Of a DNA stretch of 64,000 bases, positions 1-9,209 are shown in pieces. The stretch's first letter is position 1, and the number at the start of each line of letters is the position of its first letter. The notes beneath the pieces are model-generated. The model made no database searches, was not told the origin of the DNA, and saw only the letters and a list, made by a program, of their open reading frames with translations. Made by a program: the position numbers and the translations under genes. This DNA comes from Enterococcus sp. 9E7_DIV0242 (GTDB taxonomy: Bacteria > Bacillota > Bacilli > Lactobacillales > Enterococcaceae), in the NCBI RefSeq assembly GCF_002140975.2, contig NZ_CP147247.1, positions 2,330,501 through 2,394,500 on the forward strand. The letters run 5' to 3'.

Positions 1-543
1 CTCTGTTTTACTATCATCCACTCCTATCAGAACAAGATCAGGAGTCAGACTATCTGACAATGCCTGTCCTTCACGTAAGAACTCCGGCATACTTGCTAAT
101 CGTAACTCTGTCGTCTCTACCATCTTTCGAATCTCTTTATAAACATGTGATGGGGTCGTAGACTTGACTACAATAATCGTCTTCGGCTGAGCATGTTGAA
201 TAATTGCCTCCATCGATTCATATAAGTACCTTGGATTACAACTACCATCCACTCCGTTGGGCGTATTTACACATAGAAAAACAACTTCTGCGTTTCTTAG
301 TCCCTCTTCATAGCAAGTAGTGAATGTCAGCTTTCCCTTTTCTAACGTTTGAAGTGTCTCCTCAATTCCAGGCTCATGACTTACTGGTTCACCATTATTC
401 AGTCTATCTACTTTCTCTTGGTCGATTTCAACACCGACTACATTAAACCCATTTACAGCATACGTTAATGCCGTAGCAATTCCTACGAATCCTACCCCCA
501 CAACAGCAACACCATTAATTTCTTGATTATTTTGAACATTCAA
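1..543 (-). CDS. UDP-glucose/GDP-mannose-type dehydrogenase, N-terminal part (cut by window edge)
   Basis: The first 181 codons of a nucleotide-sugar dehydrogenase, which oxidises a UDP- or GDP-sugar to the uronic acid for surface polysaccharide. The N-terminus carries the Rossmann dinucleotide motif GVGFVG. Further on are the family signatures VNTPNGVDG, VVKSTTP and the PEFLREG block. I place the start at a TTG (541-543) because an AAGGGGAG ribosome site lies 7 bases upstream and the reading frame gives the expected NAD-binding N-terminus, while an out-of-frame ATG a few bases on does not. The sugar substrate cannot be told without the C-terminal half, which lies outside the window. Confidence 0.85.
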   Translation of the reverse strand, partial: MNVQNNQEINGVAVVGVGFVGIATALTYAVNGFNVVGVEIDQEKVDRLNNGEPVSHEPGIEETLQTLEKGKLTFTTCYEEGLRNAEVVFLCVNTPNGVDGSCNPRYLYESMEAIIQHAQPKTIIVVKSTTPSHVYKEIRKMVETTELRLASMPEFLREGQALSDSLTPDLVLIGVDDSKTE

Positions 544-792
544 ATCCGTTCTCCCCTTTCTTACAATACGTCCATTCTCTCTATAATTAGTTCATTAAGT
601 ATTTTCGTTTTGAAATCATCACTCATAACAGAGAATGCGCTTTCAACTTATTCCCTTACACACTATTAAAGTTAAATACAATAATTTTAGTAAGAAAAAC
701 AAAACTTAATGAATATTAATAATATCTTTTAGGTATCTTTTTGGCAAGTGTTTCAATCTAAATAATATAAATTAATGACAAAAATATTATAA

Positions 793-930
793 CTAATTTG
801 CCGAATATCCAGATACCGCTGTATCGTTAATTTTTTTACTTTCACATTTAATTGTCGTTTCATTCTTTAAATACTTTTCGACAAATATGAGCCATCCTTC
901 CACACTTAGCTTCATTTTTCTTCCAGACAT
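793..930 (-). pseudogene. Short transposase-like remnant
   Basis: A 45-codon open frame starting MSGRKMKLSVEGWL, with a helical first half resembling the N-terminal helix-turn-helix of IS3/IS150-type OrfA proteins, then divergent sequence and a stop. It has no convincing ribosome site and lies in an otherwise gene-free 586-bp stretch between the sugar dehydrogenase and gpmA. I read it as a decayed insertion-sequence fragment. The assignment rests on general character only, so a chance frame is possible. Confidence 0.25.
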
Positions 931-936
931 ACAAAA

Positions 937-985
937 CGCCCTCTACACGAGACGTTTTATGTTTCAATGTCCTGTGTAGAGGGCG
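937..985. repeat. 12-bp perfect inverted repeat
   Basis: The arms 937-948 (CGCCCTCTACAC) and 974-985 are perfect complements separated by 25 bases. There is no T-run in either direction, so it is not a simple terminator. It lies just upstream of the transposase-like remnant and may be an insertion-sequence end or a regulatory hairpin ahead of gpmA. The rest of 544-1129 is AT-rich with no other gene I can support. Confidence 0.6.
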
Positions 986-1129
986 CATATTAAAGTAAAT
1001 CTAGATTTTTCTTTTCTTTTTTCCTTAAATTCTTCTGTTTCATGAATTTTCATTGGAAATTGCCATGGAAACATTGTACAATAAACGAGGAATGAAATTT
1101 TCAGAAACTATATACAAAGGAGACTTATC

Positions 1130-1816
1130 ATGCCAAAATTAGTTTTTTCTCGTCACGGACTAAGTGAATGGAATGCATTAAACCAATTTACTGGATGGGT
1201 TGATGTAGATTTAGCACCAGAAGGTATCGAAGAAGCCATCGAAGGCGGACGTAAAATCAAAGAAGCTGGAATCGAATTTGATATTGCGTACACATCTGTT
1301 TTGAAACGCGCAATCAAAACTTGTAACCTGCTTTTAGAAAACTCAGATCAATTATGGGTACCACAAGTGAAATCATGGCGCTTAAACGAACGTCATTATG
1401 GTAAATTACAAGGATTGAACAAAAAGGAAACAGCTGACAAATACGGCGATGACCAAGTGCATATTTGGCGTCGTTCTTATGACACTCTTCCTCCACTATT
1501 GGAAGCAACTGATCCTGAATCAGCAGCGAACGATCGTCGTTATGCAATGCTTGATAAACGCGACGTCCCTGGTGGCGAGAACCTGAAAGTTACATTGGAA
1601 CGTGCACTGCCTTTCTGGCAAGATGAAATCGCTCCTGCTTTGTTAGATAATAAAACTGTTTTAGTTGCAGCGCACGGTAACTCTTTACGCGCATTAGCTA
1701 AACACATTGAAGGCATTTCTGATGATGATATCATGGATCTTGAAATCCCAACTGGTCAACCTCTTGTTTATGAATTAAACGATGACTTGACTGTTGCGAA
1801 GAAATATTACCTATAA
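1130..1816 (+). CDS. gpmA: 2,3-bisphosphoglycerate-dependent phosphoglycerate mutase
   Basis: Interconverts 3-phosphoglycerate and 2-phosphoglycerate in glycolysis in the cytoplasm. The 228-residue protein has the usual length for bacterial dPGM. The phosphohistidine motif SRHGLSEWN places the catalytic His at residue 9. The acid/base Glu is in [11 protein letters not shown] (E87), and the second active-site His is in AHGNSLRAL (H182). The ATG follows AAGGAG at good spacing. A strong terminator follows directly, so it is probably transcribed alone. Confidence 0.97.
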   Translation: MPKLVFSRHGLSEWNALNQFTGWVDVDLAPEGIEEAIEGGRKIKEAGIEFDIAYTSVLKRAIKTCNLLLENSDQLWVPQVKSWRLNERHYGKLQGLNKKETADKYGDDQVHIWRRSYDTLPPLLEATDPESAANDRRYAMLDKRDVPGGENLKVTLERALPFWQDEIAPALLDNKTVLVAAHGNSLRALAKHIEGISDDDIMDLEIPTGQPLVYELNDDLTVAKKYYL

Positions 1817-1826
1817 GAAGTATAAT

Positions 1827-1858
1827 AAAATCCCTGTTCCGATTGGAACAGGGATTTT
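1827..1858 (+). terminator. gpmA terminator
   Basis: AAATCCCTGTTCC pairs with GGAACAGGGATTT around a 4-base loop, followed by a short T-rich stretch. It lies 10 bases after the gpmA stop codon. Confidence 0.85.
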
Positions 1859-1889
1859 GCTATTGAACCGTGTATTCTCGCGCTATAGC

Positions 1890-2288
1890 CTATAGTTTAT
1901 CGGCTTTTTTCAGAATAGCTTTTATTTCATGAACAGCCTTTTTTTGTTCTAAATAGCTTTTTACTTTGTTATCATCTTCACTGATACCACTTAGGGTCGC
2001 ATCCAATTTTTCTATTTCCTGGGCGATTCCTTTTACCAATGAGTCTTCATGGTTCAACCATGCTTCCGCTCCGGCAACTTCTTCCTCCTCCGCCTTCACT
2101 TCTTCTTTTTCAATTTTCTTTTCCTTGCGAATAATCGATTTCACTTCATGTAACGCTTTTTCCTGCTCATAGAAATGTTTGATTTTGCTGTCTGTATCCT
2201 CCATTTTAGCTAGAGAATCATCTAACTTCGACATTTCCTTACCAATTTTTTCTAATAATTTCGCTTCTTTTTTTGCATAGTCTGTCAT
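1890..2288 (-). CDS. Charged alpha-helical protein with two internal repeats, function unknown
   Basis: A 132-residue, very Lys/Glu-rich protein with no signal peptide or membrane segment. Two related helical blocks of about 45 residues (roughly 1-55 and 75-130) share a pattern of the type KLDxxLxxxxxxDxKxKxxxEQxKAxHExKxIxxK, linked by an acidic segment. This suggests a duplicated antiparallel coiled-coil. The ATG at 2288 is chosen because AGGAGG lies 6-7 bases upstream; a longer in-frame start has no such site. I do not recognise a family and assign no function. Confidence 0.7.
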   Translation of the reverse strand: MTDYAKKEAKLLEKIGKEMSKLDDSLAKMEDTDSKIKHFYEQEKALHEVKSIIRKEKKIEKEEVKAEEEEVAGAEAWLNHEDSLVKGIAQEIEKLDATLSGISEDDNKVKSYLEQKKAVHEIKAILKKADKL

Positions 2289-2410
2289 TATGTTTCCTCC
2301 TAAAATCAGTTTTTCATCCAATTTATTCAGAACAAATACTTCTATGAAATAGACTACGCTCTAAAGTTGTGACCGTCAAAAGTTACGCTCCAATTTTAGT
2401 CTAAAAAGAC

Positions 2411-2446
2411 TGGGGCATGAACTGCTCTCAAAATTAGAATGCCCTA
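2411..2446 (-). terminator. Terminator downstream of the CAP-domain gene
   Basis: GGGCAT and ATGCCC arms flank an AT-rich loop. Read on the minus strand the hairpin is followed by CAGTCTTTTTAG. It sits about 25 bases past the stop of the broken CAP-domain gene. Confidence 0.55.
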
Positions 2447-2469
2447 TTTTAGTTGTCTGCTTCAGTCGT

Positions 2470-3051
2470 TTATTTCGTATAGCTGAAAGTTAGATAATAC
2501 GGTGCATTGACTTTCCGATTCGCGATATGCACATACACATAATCATCTTTTTCATAACTCAATGGTAAATTACCACCGCTAGTATAACTTCTCCCCCCTA
2601 TCGCAAAATCTCTATAATGATACCCTCTCCATTGTGTTTCATTATAAAAGTTAGTTTCTATTCTGTGCTTCGATGTAATTGTATCTTGCGAAATTAGAGT
2701 TTGTACTGCATATTTTGCAGTTTCAGGTGCTCTAAATTTAAGCCATCCTGTTTGATTAGCAAAAATCTCTTTGTTGCCAAACACAGGTTGAATTTCTATA
2801 GCAGACTCTTGTGTCTGCCCTAAAGAAAATACCTCAACTTCCACTGAATCTTCTTGATTGCTTCCGCTCACTTCTCTTATGTGAATGGTGGTTTTTCCTA
2901 TTTTTTTCCCAACAACTTTAATGGAACCATTACCATTACTAACTATCTCAGCAACCTCTTCGTCATCAGAAGAATACCGCATATCATTTGGTTTTGTTGT
3001 AAAACTATCAACTTTATACGAGTAAAATGTTGAACTACCAGGATTCAACAA
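2470..3051 (-). pseudogene. Out-of-frame C-terminal part of the CAP-domain surface protein
   Basis: About 193 residues holding an Ig-like (Big_2-type) segment, then a C-terminal module whose NQTGWLKFRAPETAKY block repeats the NQTGWVKFKANESAMY block near the end of the upstream gene. Read back through 3051-3078 the frame stays open (YKKVTIKDNYKALL) and runs into the A-tract where the upstream gene stops. It has no ribosome site and only a weak TTG, so it is best seen as the severed end of one protein of about 808 residues. Confidence 0.75.
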
Positions 3052-3074
3052 GGCTTTATAATTATCCTTAATTG

Positions 3075-4895
3075 TTACTTTTTTGTATAAATAGGTTGAG
3101 CATTGTTTGTATCTCTTGTTAAACTAAAATAGAATGGTTCACCATCTATACTCGTAGAAAGCTTCAGATAGACATAGTCTCCAGCAGCATAATAGACAGG
3201 AAGATTGGATGATGCCGTTCCTGAACTTGAAGTTTTTCTTTGTAATGAACTATACCCCAAAGAACGGTTCTCCCAACCATTATGGAAATTTATTTCTGAT
3301 TTTTGATTGACCACGTTGGTTCCAAAAATTCCACCTACCAATCCATACATCGCAGATTCATTTGCTTTGAATTTTACCCACCCTGTTTGATTAACATAAA
3401 TTTGAGAAGATTGGCCATTAGCAGCTACAAAACCAGGCTCTATTTCCTGGGCACTCTCTTTTGTCGCTCCTAGTTGAACCGTCGCAACAGAAACTTTGAT
3501 GGTTTTTCTTATCTTTCCATCCTCGCTTGTAACTGTAATAGGGACACTTTGCCCATTAGCCGATTTTGCCTTAAGAATCCCATCTTGAGATACACTGACT
3601 AAATTAGCATTAGAACTTTTCCAAACTAATTTCCCAGTGTATTCTGCATCATCTGGTGCATAGCTCACAGTTACTTTTCGTTCCTCTCCTAGTTGCATCT
3701 TAATGAAATTTTCATCAAAATTGAAATCTTCCATTGGGATTTTATATTCTTTATTTAAATCATAAAGCTTGGTCGTATATTCATAGGAACTAACCTTTCC
3801 GATTAAGCCTTCCACTCTAACCGTATATTCATCACCTTCAGCATAGTTAATCCCATTCGGAGCAAAAACAACGGTATCATACCCCCAATTATTCGTGGAA
3901 ATAGTAAACTCGCCATCTTTTTGTTCATTTGAAAAGTTCCATTCCTGTCCACTTTTATTATTTGTTAATGTAACCTTCAAATTCTTCTGATCAAAATCAT
4001 ATCCAATAGAATTGAAACTTACGGACCAACGAAGGGTATTGTTATATCTTCTCATATTTTGTACAGGAAAAATCGTTTCGGTTGGCCATGTTGTAATGGA
4101 ATCATCTGATACCGTATTTCCACTATCTCTTTGAGCATAAAGAGTACCTGTATATTCCACTTCTCTTTTTTCAGGGACTTCCAGTTGAGCAAAACCAAAA
4201 CCGATTGTTTTGTATAACGGATTTAGGATGATTCTCCTGTGACCGACAGTTTGGTTATTACTTCCATAATCAAACATGTACATATCACTAAAATCATTTA
4301 GTGTTGGAATTAAATCCCCATGAATTGGACTACGAACACTCCGGACCAGATTGCTAGACCGTGCTCCCTTCGAAGCCTCTTGCCAAAACTGCTCCGTCAT
4401 CCCTTCTGGTTTTGTGTAATTCGTTTCAATATAGTGGTCGATCACTCGGAGTGAGGCAAGTCCAACTGCTCCGTGTTGCGCGATGCTTACTCTTGACTGT
4501 GATATTGAAACTGGAGGCATCCCTGTACTTTCTCTTAGTAAATTAATATAAGCAGTTGCATTTTCTAATGTTGATGGTTTAAACGTTCCTGTTGTGTATT
4601 GATCAGGACCAATAATCGGAGCAATATCAAACTTTTCATCGACAACTTCATTATTACGTATTTCCCTATACTTTTTCTGATAGTCTTGGATTTTCCTTAC
4701 TTGCTCAACAGAAAAATCTGAACTATCAGACACACCTAACGCATGTTCTGAAACTACTTTTATATCGTTGCTTCCAACCTCTTCAACTATACCTTCGACC
4801 AGGATTTCAGATTCCTCAGCAAATATCTGTTCTCCACTTTGACAAGCCATAAAAGTCAGCAAAGCCATACCAAATAACCAATTTTTCTTTTTCAT
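3075..4895 (-). CDS. Secreted CAP (SCP/TAPS)-domain protein, truncated by frameshift
   Basis: A 606-residue exported protein. An N-terminal signal peptide (about residues 1-26, basic MKKK then a hydrophobic core) is followed by a linker. A CAP-type domain (about 110-235) has the marks LENATAYINLLRESTG, SPIHGDL and GHRRIILNP. Next come beta-rich segments, a Big_2-like Ig domain (about 400-470), and a C-terminal module with NQTGWVKF. CAP proteins are secreted or wall-associated; the role here is unknown. Translation ends at YTKK because a run of six A (T on the plus strand, 3079-3084) appears one base short. Adding one A joins this frame to the downstream fragment, which repeats the last two modules. 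Confidence 0.75.
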   Translation of the reverse strand: MKKKNWLFGMALLTFMACQSGEQIFAEESEILVEGIVEEVGSNDIKVVSEHALGVSDSSDFSVEQVRKIQDYQKKYREIRNNEVVDEKFDIAPIIGPDQYTTGTFKPSTLENATAYINLLRESTGMPPVSISQSRVSIAQHGAVGLASLRVIDHYIETNYTKPEGMTEQFWQEASKGARSSNLVRSVRSPIHGDLIPTLNDFSDMYMFDYGSNNQTVGHRRIILNPLYKTIGFGFAQLEVPEKREVEYTGTLYAQRDSGNTVSDDSITTWPTETIFPVQNMRRYNNTLRWSVSFNSIGYDFDQKNLKVTLTNNKSGQEWNFSNEQKDGEFTISTNNWGYDTVVFAPNGINYAEGDEYTVRVEGLIGKVSSYEYTTKLYDLNKEYKIPMEDFNFDENFIKMQLGEERKVTVSYAPDDAEYTGKLVWKSSNANLVSVSQDGILKAKSANGQSVPITVTSEDGKIRKTIKVSVATVQLGATKESAQEIEPGFVAANGQSSQIYVNQTGWVKFKANESAMYGLVGGIFGTNVVNQKSEINFHNGWENRSLGYSSLQRKTSSSGTASSNLPVYYAAGDYVYLKLSTSIDGEPFYFSLTRDTNNAQPIYTKK

Positions 4896-5094
4896 GTTCT
4901 CCTTCTCCTCTTCTGTACAAAAATCGTATAACTAATTTTTTACAGTTATACTAATAAATAATAACATATGTTATAAAAACAAAAATATCATTATTCACTA
5001 ATTTTTTTGAAAAAAATTAGCGATTTTATGAAGAATATACATTTTTAAACTTAAGATATCCTACAGAGTATAGCCTCACTCTTATTCGATTATT

Positions 5095-5163
5095 CTAAGT
5101 AAATACAATATGATACTTACAATTCCACCGAGTTTGTGCTAAACTTTCGTCGTCTTTTGACAT
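5095..5163 (-). pseudogene. IS200/IS605-family TnpA remnant (N-terminal 22 residues)
   Basis: The frame MSKDDESLAQTRWNCKYHIVFT matches the conserved N-terminus of IS200-type Y1 transposases (typically ...WNCKYHIVFAPK). It ends in a stop exactly where the first beta strand should continue. The rest of the transposase is absent, so this is a dead fragment. The neighbouring 5227-5290 inverted repeat may belong to the same element. The remaining intergenic DNA (4896-5094) is AT-rich, with no feature beyond a presumed promoter for the CAP-domain gene. Confidence 0.7.
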
Positions 5164-5226
5164 AAAAAACTTCTTTCGATTTGATAACGGTTGGTAGCCT
5201 TTATCTAGTATATCGAAAGGAGTTTT

Positions 5227-5290
5227 ATCGCTAAAGCTACTTCTTCCACACGCAGTACGCATGTTTTTTTGTTCTAATCGCTTTAGCGAT
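5227..5290. repeat. Inverted repeat beside the IS200 remnant
   Basis: ATCGCTAAAGC (5227-5237) and GCTTTAGCGAT (5280-5290) are perfect 11-bp complements. The position next to a TnpA fragment suggests a subterminal structure of the lost IS200-like element. Confidence 0.5.
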
Positions 5291-5308
5291 TGAAACCAAC
5301 TAAAGTCA

Positions 5309-5345
5309 TAAAAAAACAGAGCACAGCTTAGCCATGCTCTAAAAA
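5309..5345 (-). terminator. 6-phospho-beta-glucosidase terminator
   Basis: AGAGCA/TGCTCT arms (5318-5323, 5335-5340), extended by partial pairing. On the minus strand the hairpin is followed by a run of T (5309-5316). It lies about 20 bases after the gene's stop. Confidence 0.75.
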
Positions 5346-5362
5346 GTTTTCTTTCGTTATTT

Positions 5363-6760
5363 TTAATCGTCAAACCCATTATTTTCAGATACCGCTTTGA
5401 ACCAGTGTCCGGATTTTTTGATTGTTCGCTTGCCATCTTGATCAAGATCGACACCGATAAAGCCATAGCGATTTTTGTAGGCGTTGGTCCATGACCAGTT
5501 ATCCATGCAGGTCCACATGTGATAGCCTAGACATCCGCTACCTTCTTCCAATGCTTGATGTACATAACGCAAATGATCCTTCACGAACTCGATACGGTAA
5601 TCATCTTCGATTGCGCCTTCCGCATTTCGATAGCGTTCTTCCCCCTCAACGCCCATCCCATTTTCAGAGACATAACAAGGAATATTGCCATAGTTTTCTC
5701 GTACATTGGTCAGGATATCATAAATCCCTTTCTCATAGATTTCCCATCCACGATAAGGATTCATTTTCTTGCCTGGCATATCATAGTTATCAAAATAATC
5801 ATCCGGCATGGGACCATGCGTGTGGTCGATGGCAGATTCCTTCGCCTTGATTCGACGCGGTTGGTAATAGTTGATTCCTAAAAGGTCGATCGTGTTTTCT
5901 TTGATAAGTGCTAAGTCACCCTCTTCTATAGCAGGAACCATGTCCAGTTCTTTCACGATTTCCACAAGTTCTGCTGGAAACTCACCTTTAACCGCAGGAT
6001 CAAGGAATGAACGGTTGAAAAAAGCATCAGCAATTGCAGCAGCTTTCACATCAGCCGGGTTATTCTCATCTCGTGGATAGCTTGGGGTCAAGTTTAAAAT
6101 AATCCCTATTTCACCATCAAGATTTAACTCATGATACGCTTTGACTGCTAATGCGTTAGACAACACTTCATGATACCCTACTTGAACCGCATGCTTCATG
6201 TTGATTTCTTCTGGATAATGGAATTGATATAAGTACCCTCCTTCAACTGGAACGATTGGTTCATTATGCGTAAACCATTTTTTGATACGATCACCAAACA
6301 AGTCAAAACAGATTTTTGCAAATGCAACATAGGCATCCACTGTTTTTCTGTTTAACCAGCCCCCTTGCTCTTGAAGAGGCATTGGCATATCAAAATGATA
6401 AAGATTCATGAATGGTTCGATTCCCGCTTCAATGAGGCTATCGATATAGTCGTTATAAAAATCCACGGCCTTTTGATTCACTTCTCCGGTTCCATTAGGA
6501 ATCAAGCGACTCCATTGAATCGATGTTCTAAAGCTGTTATGTCCTGTTTCTTTCATTAGTTGAATATCTTCTTTATATTTTGTGTACACTTGAGATGTTT
6601 TTTCCGGTCCAACCTGATCAAAGAACTTATCCGATGCTTGCTCGTACCAGTAATCCCAAATACTATCTCCTTTGCCATCTCCGGCGATACGCCCTTCTGT
6701 TTGAGGACCACTAGCGGCAGACCCCCACCAAAACCCTTTTGGAAATTTGTATGTTGTCAT
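5363..6760 (-). CDS. GH1 6-phospho-beta-glucosidase
   Basis: Hydrolyses phosphorylated beta-glucosides (cellobiose-6-P type) delivered by a PTS into glucose-6-phosphate and the aglycone or glucose. The 465-residue protein is full length for GH1. The N-terminal FPKGFWWGSAASGPQTEG is typical, the acid/base Glu is in FTHNEP, and the nucleophile is in YVSENGMG. The ATG at 6760 sits 9 bases after AAAGGA; the in-frame ATG two codons earlier is too close to that site. It is divergent from the PTS EIIC gene, which gives the likely substrate route. The exact beta-linkage cannot be read from sequence. Confidence 0.93.
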   Translation of the reverse strand: MTTYKFPKGFWWGSAASGPQTEGRIAGDGKGDSIWDYWYEQASDKFFDQVGPEKTSQVYTKYKEDIQLMKETGHNSFRTSIQWSRLIPNGTGEVNQKAVDFYNDYIDSLIEAGIEPFMNLYHFDMPMPLQEQGGWLNRKTVDAYVAFAKICFDLFGDRIKKWFTHNEPIVPVEGGYLYQFHYPEEINMKHAVQVGYHEVLSNALAVKAYHELNLDGEIGIILNLTPSYPRDENNPADVKAAAIADAFFNRSFLDPAVKGEFPAELVEIVKELDMVPAIEEGDLALIKENTIDLLGINYYQPRRIKAKESAIDHTHGPMPDDYFDNYDMPGKKMNPYRGWEIYEKGIYDILTNVRENYGNIPCYVSENGMGVEGEERYRNAEGAIEDDYRIEFVKDHLRYVHQALEEGSGCLGYHMWTCMDNWSWTNAYKNRYGFIGVDLDQDGKRTIKKSGHWFKAVSENNGFDD

Positions 6761-6851
6761 AATCATCCATCCTTTCATTCTCTTTTCAACTCCATAATAA
6801 TCTAGCTAACACTAAAAATCAATCTTTTTAATAAAATGACTAGACATTATT

Positions 6852-6888
6852 TTGAAAAGATGCTATATTATTTTTGTAATCGATTGCA
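6852..6888 (+). promoter_or_regulatory. Sigma-A promoter with overlapping cre-like palindrome for the PTS permease
   Basis: TTGAAA (6852-6857), a 17-bp spacer, then TGTAAT (6875-6880). The -10 box overlaps the palindrome TGTAATCGATTGCA (6875-6888), which resembles the CcpA cre consensus with two mismatches and could also be a LacI-type operator. The overlap suggests catabolite repression of the permease. Confidence 0.55.
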
Positions 6889-6914
6889 ACAAAAATAATC
6901 AATGGGGTGATATT

Positions 6915-8183
6915 ATGAATGGCTTTATGGATAAGCTCGGTGAAAAGATTATGCCTATGGCTAATTGGCTGGGTCAAAATCGCTATTTAACTGTTTTAAG
7001 AGATGCATTTATGCTTTCATTTCCACTAACAATGTTCGGTTCTATCGTTGTGGTTATCAACAACTTGCCATTTTTCAGTGATGAGTTAAAAGGAAATTTG
7101 GGTAATCTATTTGGAAATGGTCAAAACGCAACAATGAGTATCATGACTGTCTTCGTTACTTTTGGTATTGGCTATTATTTATCTAAATCTTATGATGTAG
7201 AAGGGATTTTCGGCGGGGCAGTTTCCTTTGCCAGCTTCCTGATCTTAACACCTTTCTTCATGAGTACTGAAAGCGGCGAAACTGTAAGCGGTGTCTTAAG
7301 TCTTGATCGTTTGGGTGCCAAAGGAATGTTTATCGGTATGTTTGCCGCATTTATCGCAGCGGAGATTTACTGCCGCATCACAAAAAAAGGCTGGCAAATC
7401 AAAATGCCTGATGGCGTTCCCCCAGCAGTAACAAAATCCTTTGCAGCGTTGATTCCAGCAGTTATCACATTAACTGTCTTCCTGTTCATCAATGCAGGAA
7501 TGACTGGTATCTTCAATACAAACCTGCATGATGTTGTTTATGAAATCATTCAAAAACCTTTGACAGGCCTAGGCAGCAGCTTACCTGCAACCTTGATTGC
7601 CTTGTTCTTTGTCCAATTCTTGTGGTTCTTTGGTCTTCACGGCCAAATCATTGTTAACTCAGTAATGGACCCAATTTGGAACACATTGATGCTCGATAAT
7701 TTAGAAGCTTATCAAGCAGGAAAAGAATTACCACACATTATTACAAAACCATTTATGGAAACTTTCACGGTTGGCTTAGGTGGCTCCGGTATGACCTTGG
7801 CAGTTGTTCTGATCATGGCGTTCTTTCTTAAGAAGAAACAATATCGAGATGTCGGTCGTTTAGCTTTGGCACCTGGTTTGTTTAACGTTAATGAACCAGT
7901 CATCTTCGGTTTGCCGGTCGTACTGAACGCATCCATTTTCATTCCATGGCTATTAGCACCACTTGTTGTTACGACACTTAATTATTTAGTGATGGCTGCC
8001 GGAATTGTTCCTGCACCAACTGGGGTGTCTGTGCCATGGACAGTCCCAATCATCGCTAGCGGTGTGCTCGCAACAAACTCTTGGCTAGGTGGGCTTTTAC
8101 AAGTTGTAGACTTCTTGATTGTAGCTGCAATCTGGTATCCATTCTTGAAAATCATGGATAAGCAAGTAGATGTTGATATCTAA
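6915..8183 (+). CDS. PTS beta-glucoside/cellobiose-type EIIC permease
   Basis: A 423-residue polytopic membrane protein of the lactose/cellobiose EIIC family. It moves a beta-glucoside across the membrane while EIIA/EIIB phosphorylate it. Repeated hydrophobic segments, the family's conserved central region (LWFFGLHGQ), GLGGSGMTL and NVNEPVIFGLPVVLN support this. The ATG at 6915 follows a GGGGTGA ribosome site; an upstream frame extension contains no plausible start. EIIA and EIIB are not in the window, so it relies on enzymes encoded elsewhere. The divergent GH1 enzyme is the likely next step. Confidence 0.93.
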   Translation: MNGFMDKLGEKIMPMANWLGQNRYLTVLRDAFMLSFPLTMFGSIVVVINNLPFFSDELKGNLGNLFGNGQNATMSIMTVFVTFGIGYYLSKSYDVEGIFGGAVSFASFLILTPFFMSTESGETVSGVLSLDRLGAKGMFIGMFAAFIAAEIYCRITKKGWQIKMPDGVPPAVTKSFAALIPAVITLTVFLFINAGMTGIFNTNLHDVVYEIIQKPLTGLGSSLPATLIALFFVQFLWFFGLHGQIIVNSVMDPIWNTLMLDNLEAYQAGKELPHIITKPFMETFTVGLGGSGMTLAVVLIMAFFLKKKQYRDVGRLALAPGLFNVNEPVIFGLPVVLNASIFIPWLLAPLVVTTLNYLVMAAGIVPAPTGVSVPWTVPIIASGVLATNSWLGGLLQVVDFLIVAAIWYPFLKIMDKQVDVDI

Positions 8184-8278
8184 TTGCTTAATACTACCTT
8201 GAATACAACGGATAATGCATAACTGACAATCTGTTAGTCTAACAAATTGCCTTATCCATCCATCACTGCTTCAAGGCG

Positions 8279-8330
8279 AAAGGGCAGCACAATTTTCAAT
8301 GGGAAAATTGCGCTGCCCTTCTTCTTTTAA
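8279..8330 (+). terminator. PTS permease terminator
   Basis: The long stem AAGGGCAGC...GCTGCCCTT continues inward through CAATTTTC/GAAAATTG and is followed by TTCTTCTTTT. Confidence 0.85.
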
Positions 8331-8390
8331 TGAAAAATAAGATTGTAGAAAACGGAAGAGTTCGTTATACTCAGATGGAGGTGAACATGT

Positions 8391-9110
8391 ATGCCGAAAT
8401 ATGAAGAAATCGCAAATATCCTAAGAGAACGAATAAAAAATAAAATCTATCCTGTCGACAGCCTTCTGCCAAACCAAACAGACTTAGTAGAAGAGTTTTC
8501 TGTTAGCCGGATGACGATCAAAAAAGCGATAAATATCTTAACAATGGAAGGACTTGTCTATTCACAGCGCGGCGCCGGAACACGAATATTGGATCATTCC
8601 TTTTGGGAAAAAGATACATCGCCAGCGAATGAATATCAGGGACTTAGTGTTCAAATGGCCGCAGCCAACCGTAAATTATCTAGCAAAGTCATTTTATTTG
8701 AAGTAGAATTCCCCTCGAAGGACGTCCAAGAACGACTGTTGATCCCAGCAGAACAGCCTGTCTATAAGATCATTCGTTTGAGAATCCTAGAGGATAAACC
8801 TTACGTATTAGAGCATACCTTCATGCCTGTGAACCAGGCACCTGGTCTGACGAACGACATTCTCTTAGGCTCTATTTATGACTTTCTAAGAAAAACAGTT
8901 GGGCTTCAATTCGCTGGAGCTTTCCGGACTATTCAAGCCGCTAAAAGCGATGCCTACGACCAAGAGTATCTCAATTGTGGCGTCAATGATCCGGTACTCG
9001 AGGTGGAGCAGGTCGTCTATTTGAAAAATGGCAAACCTTTAGAATATTCCCGCAGCCGCAACCGCTACGACCAGCGTAGCTATTCTGTCTTAGATGTAAA
9101 AGGGATATGA
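8391..9110 (+). CDS. GntR-family (HutC/UTRA) transcriptional regulator
   Basis: A 239-residue regulator with an N-terminal winged helix (residues 1-70; PKYEEIANILRERI, SVSRMTIKKAINIL) and a C-terminal UTRA ligand-binding domain (about 95-235; FPSKDVQERLLIP, LEHTFMPV, EVEQVVYLKNGKPLEYSRSRN). This is the usual architecture of sugar-phosphate-responsive repressors such as BglR/TreR. It follows the PTS permease and probably controls the permease and 6-phospho-beta-glucosidase pair. The ligand is presumably a phosphorylated beta-glucoside. The start follows GGAGGTG at good spacing. Confidence 0.88.
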   Translation: MPKYEEIANILRERIKNKIYPVDSLLPNQTDLVEEFSVSRMTIKKAINILTMEGLVYSQRGAGTRILDHSFWEKDTSPANEYQGLSVQMAAANRKLSSKVILFEVEFPSKDVQERLLIPAEQPVYKIIRLRILEDKPYVLEHTFMPVNQAPGLTNDILLGSIYDFLRKTVGLQFAGAFRTIQAAKSDAYDQEYLNCGVNDPVLEVEQVVYLKNGKPLEYSRSRNRYDQRSYSVLDVKGI

Positions 9111-9150
9111 AAAAAAGCGAGACGAATTAGCTTGCTCCCGATAAATACAG

Positions 9151-9203
9151 AAACACAGCTCAGTACTCTTCTTATGATAAGAGTGCGTTAAGCTGTGTTT
9201 TTG
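9151..9203. terminator. Bidirectional terminator between the GntR gene and the alcohol dehydrogenase
   Basis: AAACACAGCT pairs with AGCTGTGTTT, with further inner pairing (ACTCTT/AAGAGT), and T-rich ends. It serves the convergent genes on both sides. Confidence 0.8.
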
Positions 9204-9209
9204 TATTAT

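Noticed and set aside
5095..5466. 123-codon minus-strand frame running into the GH1 gene
   Set aside because: Only its last 22 codons (TnpA remnant) have family character; the rest is antisense or out-of-frame to the GH1 gene, terminator and repeat.
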